Of a DNA stretch of 64,000 nt, positions 35,388-47,084 are shown in pieces (the first letter of the stretch is position 1; every line of letters begins with the position of its first letter). The DNA comes from Rapana venosa. Lineage: Eukaryota; Mollusca; Gastropoda; Neogastropoda; Muricidae. The stretch covers positions 2,730,673-2,794,672 of the forward strand of contig CM054155.1 of assembly GCA_028751875.1 (NCBI GenBank), given 5' to 3'. The translations under genes were made by a program, and so were the position numbers. The notes beneath the pieces are model-generated. The model saw nothing but the letters and a program-made list of their open reading frames with translations, had not been told where the DNA came from and did no database searches.

Positions 35388-35700
35388 ACACTATTTATTT
35401 ATTATTTCATATCGAGGATAATGGAATAAGGACTCATGTGCTTTTTTACATCCAGTCCCTGTGTGTATGCGGTTTTGTAAATGTCACCTGTTCCCACCGG
35501 CACACAATGGCCTACTCTATCGAAAAGCGGAACAGGATTTAACGTGTGCGCAAGATGTTCTGCATGCATTCGCACACGGGGCCTCGGTTTATAGTCTCAT
35601 CCGAAGGACTTTGACATTCAGTTCGATTTTTTGTCAAACTGGGAAGAAAGGGCGAGGCTGGGAATCGAACCCAGAACCTCACGGTTTACTTGTTGGCAGG
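35388..35700 (-). mobile_element. SINE-A-type element with a different tRNA-like head
   Basis: The 3' two thirds are SINE-A ('atcgaggataatggaataag' to 'tagtctcatccgaaggactt'). Reading minus, the 5' part has a strong B box GGTTCGATTCC ('gaggttctgggttcgattcc' on the minus strand) preceded by 'gtttgcctgccaacaagtaa'. The head is interrupted by the adjoining foldback. Confidence 0.85.
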
Positions 35701-35706
35701 CAAACA

Positions 35707-35808
35707 AAAAAACATGTTCCTTGGAAGGAAGGTGGCAGGATGGTTAAGACGTTTGCCTGCCAACGTCTTAACCATCCTGTCACCTTCCTTCCAAGGAACA
35801 TGTTTTTT
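35707..35808. repeat. 45-bp foldback (inverted repeat) in the SINE head
   Basis: Left arm 35,707-35,751 and right arm 35,764-35,808 are complementary with one mismatch; the loop is 12 bases ('tttgcctgccaa'). The arms include the tRNA-like head ('aggatggttaagacg') of the neighbouring SINE. Confidence 0.95.
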
Positions 35809-35814
35809 GTTGTT

Positions 35815-36890
35815 TTTTAAATGTCAAAATTCACATTATTTCCTGTCATCCCTTTAGGGATATGGAGGATTTTACACAATATCAATGAACAAAATCATAA
35901 ATGTACATCATACATCCACCATGTTACTAGATCTTTGAACACATTACTATAGAACAATTGTCTTTTTACATATATTTTAGATCAAAACTCTTAGAACAAA
36001 GTTTACATGTTGTTTAGTAGTACTAATCATTTTAACAACATTAAGCAAAGTCTTCTTAAATGATGAAGAAAAGAGTTGTTCATACTTTTAAGTGTTTGGA
36101 TGTTTAACGTAATATTTTGGTAAACATTTTTTTATGAGTTTTGTTAAACAATGGACAAAAAGGTAATGAAATTTGTCACCATTATCACCACTTTTGCATT
36201 TTGTACAGTTCATTTCATTTAATCCCCTCAAAACGGAGAATATTAATAGGCAGATTGCTATTATTTGTGTGAAACTGGGCAAATCAAATAGAAACATTGG
36301 ATGGCAATAAGATTAAGACTAAAGAGTAAAAAGAGCAAATACTTTTCTGACTTTTCAACACAAAATGTTGTTTTAAACATTCTATAATGGGTATAAATAT
36401 ATTCTGTATTCACTACTGTATACCACTTATGAATAAATGTGGTCACATAAGCATTGCTTAACTTTGGTTTTACACCAATTCACTGCAACTGTAACTGCAT
36501 TCAATATTTTGTTGATTCAACCAGATCCCACTCAACCCTAGCCCATCATTGAAACTATGAAAGTATTTTTTTAAATGATGGTCAGATAATCTGAAGAAAA
36601 TATTTGTGTAACATACATTTTATACAATAATCTATATACTAAACAAGAAAACTTATTTGCATTTTGATCTGTACATAATCTGTATACCAAAAGCATAACG
36701 TCCTTAATTGTAACATTAACAGACTAAAAATCATAAGATACTGAGATAGGAGTAGACTGTCTCACTTTATGAATTAATATGTCAAACTTAAGCTGTAATC
36801 TAGTTGCCATGCCTGTTAGGTTATAGCTCCAAATTTCACAGCCGTACCTTAGTAAAAGCTATATGGGGAATATTACCGAGTACAGTACAG
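35815..36890 (-). mobile_element. LINE 3' part (same family as 63,124-64,000)
   Basis: Minus frames include LLLRYGCEIWSYN (36,750-36,890, read through frameshifts) and TKCKSGDNGDKFHYLFVHC with KKCLPKYYVKHPNT (36,088-36,297), the late cysteine/'FHYLF' motif of this LINE group. The 3' UTR matches that at 63,130: 'tccctttagggatatggagg' versus 'accctcttgggggtatggagg' (shared 'gtatggagga'-type end). Confidence 0.72.
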
Positions 36891-37239
36891 CGAGTTTCAT
36901 TCATCGAAGGACTGACCGGCTACATTACACGGTGATCGGTGATCGTGTGAATTGTGAGCAAGTGAAACAAGACCTACTAACAAGCTGCAAATGAATCATG
37001 GAACACAAACATGTACGCATATAAGAACTTAAGTTCGTCTGCACGAATACGGATACATACGACTGCTGTGGTCAACAACTTTTTTGCATTCAACAAAAGT
37101 ATAGTATTTTTAACTTCTTCCCGGGATGCAGACAAGAAGATTTCAAACAACATTGGTTGACCAGAGAGAGGCTCTTTCCATCCACTGGGCTAGCCTAGGC
37201 TAATCAAAATAATGATCTCTAGGCTACCAGTTTGGCCTC

Positions 37240-37588
37240 ACACCAGTATTAAAAAATTACTCTTTTCCTTCTGTTTTTCAATGTGACTCTTATATTCATA
37301 CCCCACGTACTAAGGTATCCACAGAAATAAAAACCACTTTTTGTGAAAGACTGGCCTCTGACTCAAAACTCATGTGATTTTGAACAAATTTAGTAGGTTT
37401 GAAATTTTTTAATTTTTCAGCAAACACTGTACCCCTCAGTCCCTTGTCGTCTGCTAGCTTCCTTACCACAATAATACATGCAGGGGTCAACACTGTAGGA
37501 ATACAGGCAAACCTCATTTGATAGTTATTTCCAACTTTCTCTTGACTACCTGGTATTGATCTATGTCCTCAATCCCCAAAACAAGAGC
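37240..37588. repeat. Repeat unit A, left part (split by a LINE)
   Basis: Collinear with 42,425-42,788: 'ccagtattaaaaaat', 'tgtgactcttatattcatac', 'tttttgtgaaagact', 'ttccaactttctc' and 'ctatgtcctcaatccc' in the same order. The continuation is found only at 40,789, beyond LINE-1. Confidence 0.9.
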
Positions 37589-40500
37589 TATCTATCTATC
37601 TATCTGTCCCGTAGTCTGACGACCGTGGGGGCACCCTCAAAGACTCAGCAACCAGTTCCCTCCATTCTTCTCTCTGTTCTGCCTTTCTCAGGGTTTTGTT
37701 GAGTTCTAGGCCTGTCCATTCACTGATGTTATCCTCCCAGCTCTTCCTTGGTCTGCCTCTTCTTCTTCCTCCTTGGACAGTGCCTTGCAAAACTGTCTTT
37801 GTAATTCCTTGGGATCTTGTGACATGCCCATACCACTTAAGTTTACGCTTTTTTCACGATCGTTAGAAGGTTCTCATAGGTCCAATGTTTGCTGGATTCT
37901 GTTATGCACGCTTTCGTTGCTTATGTGGTCTTTGTAGGAGATGCCAAGGAGTCTCCGAAAGCATCTCATCTCCACTGCCTGTACTCCTCCTCTCCAAATC
38001 TGCAGTCTAGGGTCCATGATTCACAGGCATACAGAAATATGGATATGACAAGGGAGCGCATTAGTCTGATCTTGGAGATAAGTGAGATATTCTTAATCTC
38101 TCCAGATGGTGTTTAGTTTTTGACAAAGCTGTTATTGTCGTGCAGTCCTGCATACTACTTCTGGCTTGGATCCCTGGTCGATACAATGGCTCCCAGGTAC
38201 TTGAAGCTTTGAACTGTTTCCAGCTTCTGGTCATTAACCCTGATATCAGTGCTAATGCCGTTGGTGTTATAGTCATCAGTTTGGTCTTCTCTGCACTGAT
38301 TTCCATGCCGTATGTTTTGGAGGCCTTATCCAAGTGTTCTGTTAGGCTGGCAAGCTCTTTTTCTGATCCTGCTATTCCATCAATGTCATCTGCGAAGCGG
38401 AGGTTTGTGATCGTTCTGCCACCAATGCTGACTGATCCTTCATGATGTTCCAGTGCATCAGCCATGATTCTACTCAAGGAAGATGTTGAAAAGGGTGGGT
38501 GAGAGTAGACAGCCCTGCCTTACTCCAACTGTTGTTCGAAACCATTCTCCAATGTTGTTGTTGTAGTACACTGCACTGGTGGCCTCCCTGTACAGCTGTT
38601 TGATGACTCTGATCAGGTTTGCATTGATGCTGTACAATTCATGGTTGCCCACAAAAGCTGCATGCCACACCCTGTCAAATGCCTTCTTAAAATCGATAAA
38701 TAAGTGGTATAGGTCTTGTTGATGTTGAAGGTACCGCTCACATAGTATTCTGAGGTTGAATATCTGTTCTGTTGTGCTGCGCCCTGCTCGAAACCTGCTT
38801 GTTCCTCAGCAATGATGTCTTGCTTGTGGCTTCAGTCTATTCAATATTATCTGCAGCATGACCTTGCTTGGGTGACATATGAGGCTGATTGTGCGGTAAT
38901 TATGGCATTGTTTGTAGATTTCCTTCTTGGGGAGGGTGATGGATGAGCGACTGCGTCCATGGTGTTGGCCATTTTCCTGTCTGCCAGATCTTGTTGCAGA
39001 TTCTTAGTAGGGCGCTGATCAATGGCTTCCCCTCCAGCTTGGACCAACTCAGCTGGAATGTTGTCAGCCCCTGCTGATTTCCCCTTTTTTCAGCGATCTG
39101 ACTGCTGTTTCCACTTCTTCTCGGAGGAATAGGGTGACTGTCTGTGTCTTTGCTTTCGGGTACATTAAGGACTTCTGGATCTCCTGCGGTTCTATAGTTA
39201 TACAGGTCGGAGCAGTATTCTGTCCATCTGTCAGAATATCCTGGTCGCAGTGAGACACTTCCCATTTTTGTCTGGATTGTTAAACCTTTTCCTCTGTTTC
39301 GTGCTAGTCAGGTCTTTCACCAGCTGATATGCTTTCTTGCTATGCTTTTCTTGATGTTCTCTTCAATGTCTTGGCACTGTTCACCGATCCATTTCTCTTT
39401 GCCCTCCGTCATGGACTTCCTGATTCTTTTGTTGACTGCCCTATATTGTTCGCTCTTTCTTTTGTTTCATTTTTCTTTTCTTCAACTCTCTACGCTTGTC
39501 GCATAGTTGTAGGATGTTAGTGTGACCCATGGTTTTTGACTGGTCGGCGTTTGCCAAGAAGCTCGTTTGCTGTTTCAGTCACTGCTGTATTGAAACTATT
39601 CGTCAGTGTATCTATGTCTGAGTCTATCACAGTGAGTGCGCAACTTTCCACCTATCCTTGCTTGAAAAATTTCTAATACCTCTGGGTCCTTCAGCTTCTC
39701 GAGGTCAAATTGATCCTGATGTTGTTCCGCTTGTGGATTTTCTTTAGACGTAGTCGGAAATCATCATCACAAGATACATGATCACTCCCTAGATGTCTGC
39801 TCCTGAAAACTTCGTGTCTGTGCGATGTTAACGCTAGACTGAAACCGTCTTTTCACCATGATGTAATCTATTTGGTTTGTGGTGTTCTCCATTTGGGCTA
39901 TGCCATGTCCATTTTCTGGATTTCTTGTGTGGGCCAAGTGTATTCACTAGCTGGAGGTGGTGTGTACTGGCAAACTCCAGGAGTCTCAAGCCTCTTTCAT
40001 TTGATTGGTTATTACAATGTGGCCCACAAACGCCCTCCCAGTCTTTCCATGCATCTTCTCCTACCTTGGCGTTCCAGTCGCCTTGCACAACGAGGATGTC
40101 TTTCTTGGGTGTTTGATTCAGAACCTCTTGTAGCTGGTCATAAAATTCTTCTACGGCTTCATCTGTGGCAGTCTGATGTAGGGGCGTATGCCTGTACTAT
40201 AGTTATGTTAAAGGGGGTTGCTCTCAGGCGGATGGTAATAAGTCTGCTGGACACAGGCTGACAGCTCATGACGGTGTTCACGTGTTCTTTGTGAACGAGA
40301 AACCCCACGCCGTGTTCATGTTTATCCTGTTTTCCACTGTAGTATAATTTGTGGTCTTCCTGGGTCGTTGTCTTTCTCCCATGTTTTTCCACCTGACTTC
40401 GCAGAGCCCAAGGATTGTGCCAATGATATCTGGACATCTCATGTTGTCAGTCTTCCACTTTGCCTGCAGCTCTTAGTGTTCGTACATTCCATGTGCCAAT

Positions 40501-40788
40501 GATGGTGTTGTTCTGGCACGAATTTTGCTGCGTTTTACATCAGTAGCATACTTTCGACATCTGTCCTGATGAGCAACAGAAGGCGCGGTCCTTGGTAACC
40601 CGGGCGACGACCGATCCGGTATGGAGATTCTGGATGTCTTTGTCATAGGTGTGTCTTGGGCAAATCAAACCTGGCGGAGCCCATCCCTCTCCAGGTCGGA
40701 TTTTTTGGTTGGGTTTACTCCCCACATGTGGCAGGTGGTACTGGGTTACATGGTTACCAGTAGCAGAGGGATTCTCTGACCTGACAGT
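37589..40788 (-). mobile_element. LINE-1: near full-length RTE-like retrotransposon (EN + RT), decayed
   Basis: About 3.2 kb with a short-repeat 3' tail (GATA)n at 37,588-37,606, the size and tail type of RTE-clade elements. From the 5' end on minus: GC-rich 5' UTR (40,560-40,788); endonuclease beginning GTWNVRTLRAAGK (about 40,470-40,510) with VGFLVHKEHVN, IVQAYAPTSD and GDWNAKVGED; then RT with RWTEYCSDLY, TTVGVRQGCLLSPTLFNIF and the catalytic LRFADDIDG; and C-terminal QGGRRRGRPRKSWEDNI. The catalytic FADD is kept, but at least five frameshifts or stops split the protein, so it is inactive. It interrupts repeat unit A. Confidence 0.92.
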
Positions 40789-40869
40789 CCATTTTTTCAT
40801 GCTTAAAAAATATCTGTGAAAATCACCAACATTTTTGTCCACTGGAACTCTAGTGACCCCCAAATTAAT
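40789..40869. repeat. Repeat unit A, right part
   Basis: 'cattttttcatgcttaaaaa' and 'tctgtgaaaatcaccaacat' match 42,801-42,842 of the uninterrupted unit B. Ends in the target-site copy CAAATTAAT (40,861-40,869). Confidence 0.9.
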
Positions 40870-42353
40870 CTTCTTTCTTCTTCGTCAATCAGGATGGATG
40901 ATGACCATCTATTCATCCTGGGATTGGGAGGGTCCATTTCTGTGGGTGCCAAGATGACTTATTTGGCCAATCCGCGCTTGAAAAGTTCTTGAGCAGTAGT
41001 GGCTGCTTTAGGAGACTTGGAGGCTCTATCTTTCCTGTCTTTCCTGGGTTGCTCAGTTGTCGCAAATCTGTTTGCTTTGTGGGCCTTGGAGCCACTGCGT
41101 ACAGCTGTTCGCCACTGTGGCCTCTCCATTACTGCCTGCTCCCATGAGTTTATTTCAATATTGAAGGCTTTCAGTGAGGCTTTCAGAGTGTCCTTGAAGC
41201 GTTTCTTCTGGCCTCCCTGGGAGCGCTTTCCATGCTGAAGTTCGCCAAACAGAATTTTCTTGGGGAGCTGATGGTCTGTCATGCGAACTACATGGCCTGC
41301 CCAGCGAAGCTGGGTCTGCATCAGGATGGTGTGGATGCTGGGAAGGTTTGCTCTAGTGAGCACTTCAGTGTCTGGGATCTTGTCCTGCCACTTGATGCCA
41401 AACAGTTTTCTCAAACAGGTGGTGTAGAAGTGGTTCAGCTTTTTAGCATGGTGTTGGTAGACTGTCCATGACTCTGAGCCATAGAGCAGGATGGTGAGCA
41501 CTACCGCTTTGTAGACCTTGATCTTGGTTTCTGTTGAGATGCCTCTCCTGTCCCACATATTCATTCTTTTGGAGTCTGCCAAAGGCAGCGCTTGCTTTGG
41601 CGAGTCTGGTGTTGACCTCATCATCAACGGCTACTGTGCTGGAGAGGGTACTGCCAAGATAAGTAACTTTGTCCACTGCTTTGAGTCTATGTCCATTTAC
41701 GGAGATGTTTGGTTCAACGTAGGGCTTCCCTGGGGCTGGTTGGTGCATTACCTCAGTCTTCTTGGTACTGATTATCAACCCAAAGTTGTCGCAAGCATCA
41801 GAGAACTTGTCAACACTGTCTTGCATGTCGGCTTCAGAAGCAGCATTGAGGGGTGCAATCATCAGCAAACAGGAAGTCGTTGATGATATCTGTTGAGACC
41901 TTGGTTTTTGCTTGAAACCTCCTGAGATTGAAGAGTGGTCCATCATACCTGTACCTGATGCTGACACCAACATCCGAATCTCTGAACGCATCTGACAGCA
42001 TTGCCAATAACATGAGGCTGAACAGGGTGGGAGCAAGAACACAGCCCTGCTTCACTCCGTAGGTGACTGGGAAGGGTTCAGATGCCTCTCCGTTGTCTTG
42101 TACTCTGGTCAGCATACCATCATGAAACTGACGTACGATGGCAATGAATTTTCTTGGGCAGCCGTACTTCGCCATGATTCTCCATAGATCCTCTCTGCTA
42201 ATAGTATCGAAGGCCTTGGTCAGATCAACAAAGGTGGAGTAGAGGTCAGTGTTTTGTTCCTGACACTTCTCTTGGAGCTGCCTGGCAGCAAACACCATGT
42301 CGATAGTCCCGCGATCTTTCCGGAAGCCACAATCTCTGGAAGAAGGTCTTGCT
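40870..42353 (-). mobile_element. LINE-2: 5'-truncated retrotransposon of a second family, with target-site duplication
   Basis: Minus frames in order: 41,834-42,298 (YSTFVDLTKAFDTISREDLW; TYGVKQGCVLAPTLFSLML; LFADDC), 41,443-42,042 (STKKTEVMHQPAPG; VDKVTYLGSTLSS) and 40,959-41,627 (ILLYGSESWTVYQ; LRWAGHVVRM). These are the reverse transcriptase palm through C-terminus; the catalytic FADD is intact but two frameshifts break the frame. The 3' tail is a short (GAA)-like run. A 9-bp duplication CAAATTAAT flanks it at 40,861-40,869 and 42,354-42,362. Confidence 0.93.
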
Positions 42354-42424
42354 CAAATTAATACTGGTGTGCGTGCGGCCTTTGCATTCTGCAGGCCTGC
42401 CATTTCTGGTCCAAAGGCCCCATG

Positions 42425-42850
42425 CCAGTATTAAAAAATCACTTTTTCCTTCTGTTTTTCTATGTGACTCTTATATTCATACCGCACGTACCAAGGCATA
42501 CACAGAAATAAATATAAAAAGACCCCACTTTTTGTGAAAGACTAGCCTCTGACTAAAAACTCATGTGAGTTTGAACAAATTTGGTAGGTTTGAAATTTGT
42601 TTATTTTTCAGCAAACCTGTACCCTCTCAGTCCTTTGTGGTCTGCTGGCTTCCTTACCGCAATGTGCATGCGCGGGGTCAACGCTGTAGGAATAGGCCTA
42701 GGGCAGACAAGCAATCCCCATTTGATGATTATTTCCAACTTTCTCGTGACTACCTGGTATTGCTCTATGTCCTCAATCCCAATAACAAGTGTGCAGTACA
42801 TTTTTTCATACTTTAAAAAATCTGTGAAAATCACCAACATTTATATTGCA
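42425..42850. repeat. Repeat unit B (uninterrupted)
   Basis: Intact relative of unit A, about 420 bp. Nature unknown: no coding motif, no terminal repeats seen. Its two copies lie about 115 bp apart once both LINEs are removed. Confidence 0.85.
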
Positions 42851-43310
42851 TTTAAAATAAGAAAAAGAACAACCTTACTTCCAATACAGCTACTGTTGTG
42901 TTGTCCTTAACCGGCTTATGTTACTTTGCAAACGTTGGTCTGACTGGGCACAGATTGCTTTCAAATGTCTCATCTTCCCCTCCCTCCCCCCCCCCCCCCC
43001 CTCACACACACACACACATACACACGCACACACACACCCTCCGTTTTGCACAGTTTCCCATTCTGTAGGCATAGCCTAGGCTAGCCTAACACGGACGTCT
43101 GACACCAGTACTGATGCTGATAAAAAACATACATGTGCTGCTTGTAAAGTCAGGGGCGGCGGCCCCCCCCCCCCCCCCCCCCCCCCCCTCCGAATTTATT
43201 TGTGCACTAGGCCCATCATTCCATGCAGTTGTCTTGAGCCATGAATTTTCAATGCAATGCAAATACCTCAAACTAGGGAAATTCATATCTATCAGTCTAT
43301 CTTGATCAAA
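42851..43310. other. No gene; poly-C and (CA)n tracts
   Basis: C-rich tracts at 42,983-43,002 and a C run of about 26 at 43,163-43,188. Confidence 0.6.
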
Positions 43311-43312
43311 GG

Positions 43313-43612
43313 GAGACGGGATAGCCTAGTGGTTAGAACTTTGCGCTCGCAATCTGACCACTGGGGATAACTTCAGTGCAGACTCCACTCTCCCCAAAAT
43401 TCCTTCGGATGAGACTTAAAACCAAGGCCCCGTGTGCCAACGCACCCAGAACATCTTGCGTACATGTTCCGTTTTTGTAAGAGTAGGCCAGTGGGAATAG
43501 ATGACAGAATTTACAAAACCGCATACAGACGGGGACTGAATGTAAAAAAGCACATAAGTGCTTATTCCATTATCCTCGACATAAAAGAATAAAATAAAAG
43601 TATATAAATAAA
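43313..43612 (+). mobile_element. SINE-A, near full-length
   Basis: A box TAGCCTAGTGG is intact and the B box is deleted ('aatctgaccactggggataa'). Body and 3' end are well kept, with hairpin AAGCACATAAGTGCTT and 'cctcgacataaaagaataaa'. Confidence 0.93.
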
Positions 43613-44193
43613 TAAATAAAATAAAGTATTTCCTCACATAGTGTACATGAATGCTAGCTAAAATAAGGGAGTTAAAAGAGGTAAAAGAGAGCTGGGAATA
43701 AAAGGACTTACGTCCCTTTAAACAAGCTGTAAGGCTTTAACTGGGTAAGAATGCTGTTACCTAGGTCACTAGCAAATGATTTAGCTAAACATCTCAGCGT
43801 GGGTAAAAGAATGAATCACATATGCCTGCAGTCACCACAGAGCTTACAGCACCATACAAAATCCACACATTAGGCCGGGGTGCCCTCTGTGCAAACTACA
43901 GGGCTCCAGGCAACCCCAATGGCAAGTGTGCATGCATGTGTGCAACATAAAGGCAATGCAACAGACACACTCACTATCCAGAACAATTGTTTATGAGTGC
44001 ACATGATTCTAAAAGCAACTGGAGAGAGTGAGAAAAAAACACCCCACATTATATCTTTTCAGTTGAAAAGAAACAAAAAACACCCCACATGTTTAAAGTC
44101 AATGAATGTATATCTTAGTGCTGTACACATTTCTTTTAAAATAATATATTTTTTAAAAAGACCCTTAAACCAACAACATATAATGAAAAATAC

Positions 44194-44224
<31 letters not shown>

Positions 44225-44990
44225 ACCATTCTCAACATCATTTTCATCATCAAGACTAGATCTATGTGTGTAAATCAACTTTGCCAGAAACACAGATAAT
44301 TTGGTCAAACTTCTCATCCCAATAGCCCCCCCCCCCCCCCCCCCCCCCTACCTTGAACATGCCAGCAGTGGTACAGATCAGTGAAAAAGGAAGTAGGCTT
44401 GAAAACTGGAGCAGTTGTAAACAGTACAAAAGTAGACTGATCAGCCGCTTAAGCCAAAGGCAAGCTCTGTAGGGAGGCTAGGAATGTCTTGCTAAACCTA
44501 CTCCCGCTCTTCTATTTCTCGGCCTATCAGCAGCCAGATTCTTTTGTTGTCTAGTTGGGTCATGTGCCCTGAAGGCAATTAAGTTGAGCAATACACCCCA
44601 CCTGACAGAATGGCTTTGCACAAAGGCTCTGCAGGAGACAGGTCCTGTTCAACCAAGTCTGCTTTTGCCACACCTCTCTCTCTCTCCCTCTTGACGTTTC
44701 TTTCTTTTAGCCAAAAGGAAACTATTTACGTGGTTTGTTCTCCTTTATTTTGTGGAGGTTTTGCTTTGTTTGGTTCTGTTTTGGTTTTGGTTTGGGGTTG
44801 TAGTGTTTTTTTTTTTAGGGGGGACTATTCGGTTGTCCCTTCTCCCCTTGTTGTTGTTGCCGCTTTTGTTTTGCTCTTGGCTCTGCTTTTTTTCGGTTGT
44901 TTCTGTGTTTTGTGTTCTGCTTTCTTTCTTACTTGTTGCTACTCTCTCTCTCTCTCTCTTAGGTGATTTTTGTGGGGATTCTTGTGTAGA
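43613..44990. other. No supported gene
   Basis: Contains two C/CA-rich tracts (44,192-44,225 and 44,327-44,349) and T/G-rich low-complexity DNA at 44,745-44,990 producing Val/Phe/Leu-rich open frames on both strands. Confidence 0.5.
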
Positions 44991-44994
44991 TATT

Positions 44995-45125
44995 TTTTTC
45001 ACCATATACTGTGTAAGTGTATTGCTATAGGCTTTATTTTATTTTATTATCATATATATCCTTAAGGGCGGGGACTCGATGTAAAAAAGCACATGGGTGC
45101 TTATTCATTATCCTCGAAATAAAAG

Positions 45126-45130
<5 letters not shown>
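44995..45130 (+). mobile_element. Element ending in the SINE-A 3' tail (copy 1)
   Basis: 'atatactgtgtaagtgtatt' then 'tatatccttaagggcgggga' then the 65-bp SINE-A terminus with AAGCAC-atgg-GTGCTT. The upstream part is not SINE-A, so the tail is shared with another element. Confidence 0.7.

Positions 45131-45175
<45 letters not shown>
45128..45175. repeat. (TC)n microsatellite
   Basis: Starts directly at the end of the element tail. Confidence 0.95.
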
Positions 45176-45178
<3 letters not shown>

Positions 45179-45494
45179 TTATTGTTATGTGTAACAAGTA
45201 TATGTACCATTTGACAATGTGTAGATGTTCATCTTTATGACTTATTAAGTTTGGTTGTTATTCTTCTTGGTTTTGTTGTTGTTGTTGTTTCTTTTTCTCT
45301 TTTCTTCTTTTTTTCTTCTTTTGTTGGTTTGGTTTTTCTTTCTATTTTGTTTGTTTGTTTGTTTTGGTTGTGGTTTTTGTTGGGGGTGGGGGGTGTTTTT
45401 AGGGTTTTCTTTTATTAGTTTGCTTTGGGGTGGTGGTATTGGGGGGGGGGGGGGGGGCTGTTTTGAAAAGGGTTATTTCCCCATGTTTCTACTG

Positions 45495-45605
45495 TGAGAC
45501 TGTATAAGTGTTGGGTTATTATTAAGATGTATCCCTACGGGCGAGGACTGGATGTAAAAAAGCACATGAGTGCTTATTCATTATCCTCAAAATAAAAGAA
45601 TTTGT
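45495..45605 (+). mobile_element. Element ending in the SINE-A 3' tail (copy 2)
   Basis: 'gactgtataagtgttgggtt', 'atccctacgggcgaggactg' and hairpin AAGCAC-atga-GTGCTT, followed by 'aaaataaaagaatttgtcat' and (CT)n. Confidence 0.7.
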
Positions 45606-45606
45606 C

Positions 45607-45610
<4 letters not shown>

Positions 45611-45690
<80 letters not shown>
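45611..45690. repeat. (CT)n-(CA)n microsatellite
   Basis: Two abutting dinucleotide runs. Confidence 0.96.
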
Positions 45691-45691
<1 letters not shown>

Positions 45692-46062
45692 GCAAGCACT
45701 GGAGGATGAAGTACATTTTGTGTTGTGCTGTCCAGAATTAGAGGATGTTAGGCAGAACTACATCCCGGACCCCTGTTAAATATAGTAGACAGCCTAATTT
45801 ATTTAGACTCTGTTTACTCCTGGCATCAAGTCATCCTGAGGTTGTGCACAGCCTCACTTTATATTTGTGTAAAGCTTTCAGAATAAGAGAGATATTGTTA
45901 TCCTAAGTCATTTTTTTGTAGCTGACTTTTTGTCATACAGTAACATATTGTCGTTACTATTGCTTTTACCCCCACCAAAATACTAAGCAGTTCGGCAACC
46001 CCTTTCATGTATGGGCCAATGGCCTTTTTGTGAATAAATCATTCGAGTGAGTTCGAGTTCTC
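45692..46062 (+). mobile_element. LINE 3' fragment with (GAGTTC)n tail
   Basis: Plus frames give LEDEVHFVLCCPELEDVRQN, then after a frame change RQPNLFRLCLLLASSHPEVV and LCKAFRIREILLS. This is the same late 'EDE-HF' cysteine motif as at 36,088 and 63,359. The UTR ends 'caatggcctttttgtgaata' + 'aatcattcgagtgagttcga'. Confidence 0.82.
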
Positions 46063-46691
46063 TCTCTCTCTCTCTCGCAACAGTTTTTCTTTTTGGTGGT
46101 ATGTCAGTTTTCCTGTTAAACTGCTAGTTTGTCTATTCATCTGGGTGAGATCTATGGAGAGGATTTGTTACAAGTACATTCCATCCAAATTTTGTTATAT
46201 AATTTTGCATTAGAGCTATTTCCACATAACAATGTAATCTATGTTTTTTTTGAAAACTCTCTGCCTGTCTGTCTGTCTGTCTGTCTCTGTCTCTCTCTTC
46301 ATGTGTGTATGTGTATATATTTGCATTCTTTGCTTTTGTTTTTCCTGCAATTTTTTTTTTCATGTTGAGGGCTGGAAAAAAGTCTTTGTAACTTAATCTA
46401 TTACCTTGTAAAAATAAAAAATAAAATTTTGTTTGTGTTCTCTCTGTCTGTCTGTCTGTCTGGTTCTGTGAAGCCCATGTGTGTAGCCCACACCTATAAC
46501 GTTGCTGTGGGTCTTTATGTAGAATGAAGTGGACATCTTTCAGCAAACACTGTTGCTTAAACAGAGCAACATTAACTTTGGACTGGAGTCTAGTATTCAA
46601 GTAGAAAGTCTGTAGAATTAAACACTAAAATATCATCACCATCATGATTTCTGTGTAGTGCAGTGTCCTGATAATATAAGCTTAAACTGCA

Positions 46692-46741
<50 letters not shown>

Positions 46742-47080
46742 ACTTTAGAAAATAAAATATGTACATGGGGAATCTAGCGCTTTCCACATCTAATTCTTTT
46801 CTTTCATAAAAAGAAAGAATCTGATATAAAAGAAAGTTTAAGCCAGTTTTAATTGAGAGCTCTTGTCTTTCATAAGCTTGACAACTGAAATCCTGGAAAA
46901 AGCATGTAGAATTGGTATTTAAAACTGCAGTGTTTATTCTGCTACAGCTAAGAAGCACAAGAAATGAGTTCTTGTTTCCAACAAATGACTGCAACAAAAC
47001 AAAACTAAAATTAAAAATTAGGAAAAAAATACTTAAGATAATAACACTTAGGTTTTTCTTTAATTTATCTCTGTACACTT
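46063..47080. other. No supported gene; simple repeats and a probable LINE 3' end
   Basis: (TCTG)n at 46,262-46,290 and 46,441-46,463, (CA)n at 46,690-46,738. A 'ccttgtaaaaataaaaaata' terminus near 46,405-46,435 resembles a non-LTR tail. The 155-codon minus frame across it spans these repeats and is spurious. Confidence 0.5.
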
Positions 47081-47084
47081 TACA

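Noticed and set aside
44610..45030. Val/Phe/Leu-rich frames on both strands resembling membrane proteins
   Set aside because: T/G low-complexity DNA gives hydrophobic peptides by composition; no conserved motif or splice structure.
46133..46600. 155-codon minus frame
   Set aside because: Runs through two (TCTG)n repeats and a probable LINE end; composition is repeat-driven.
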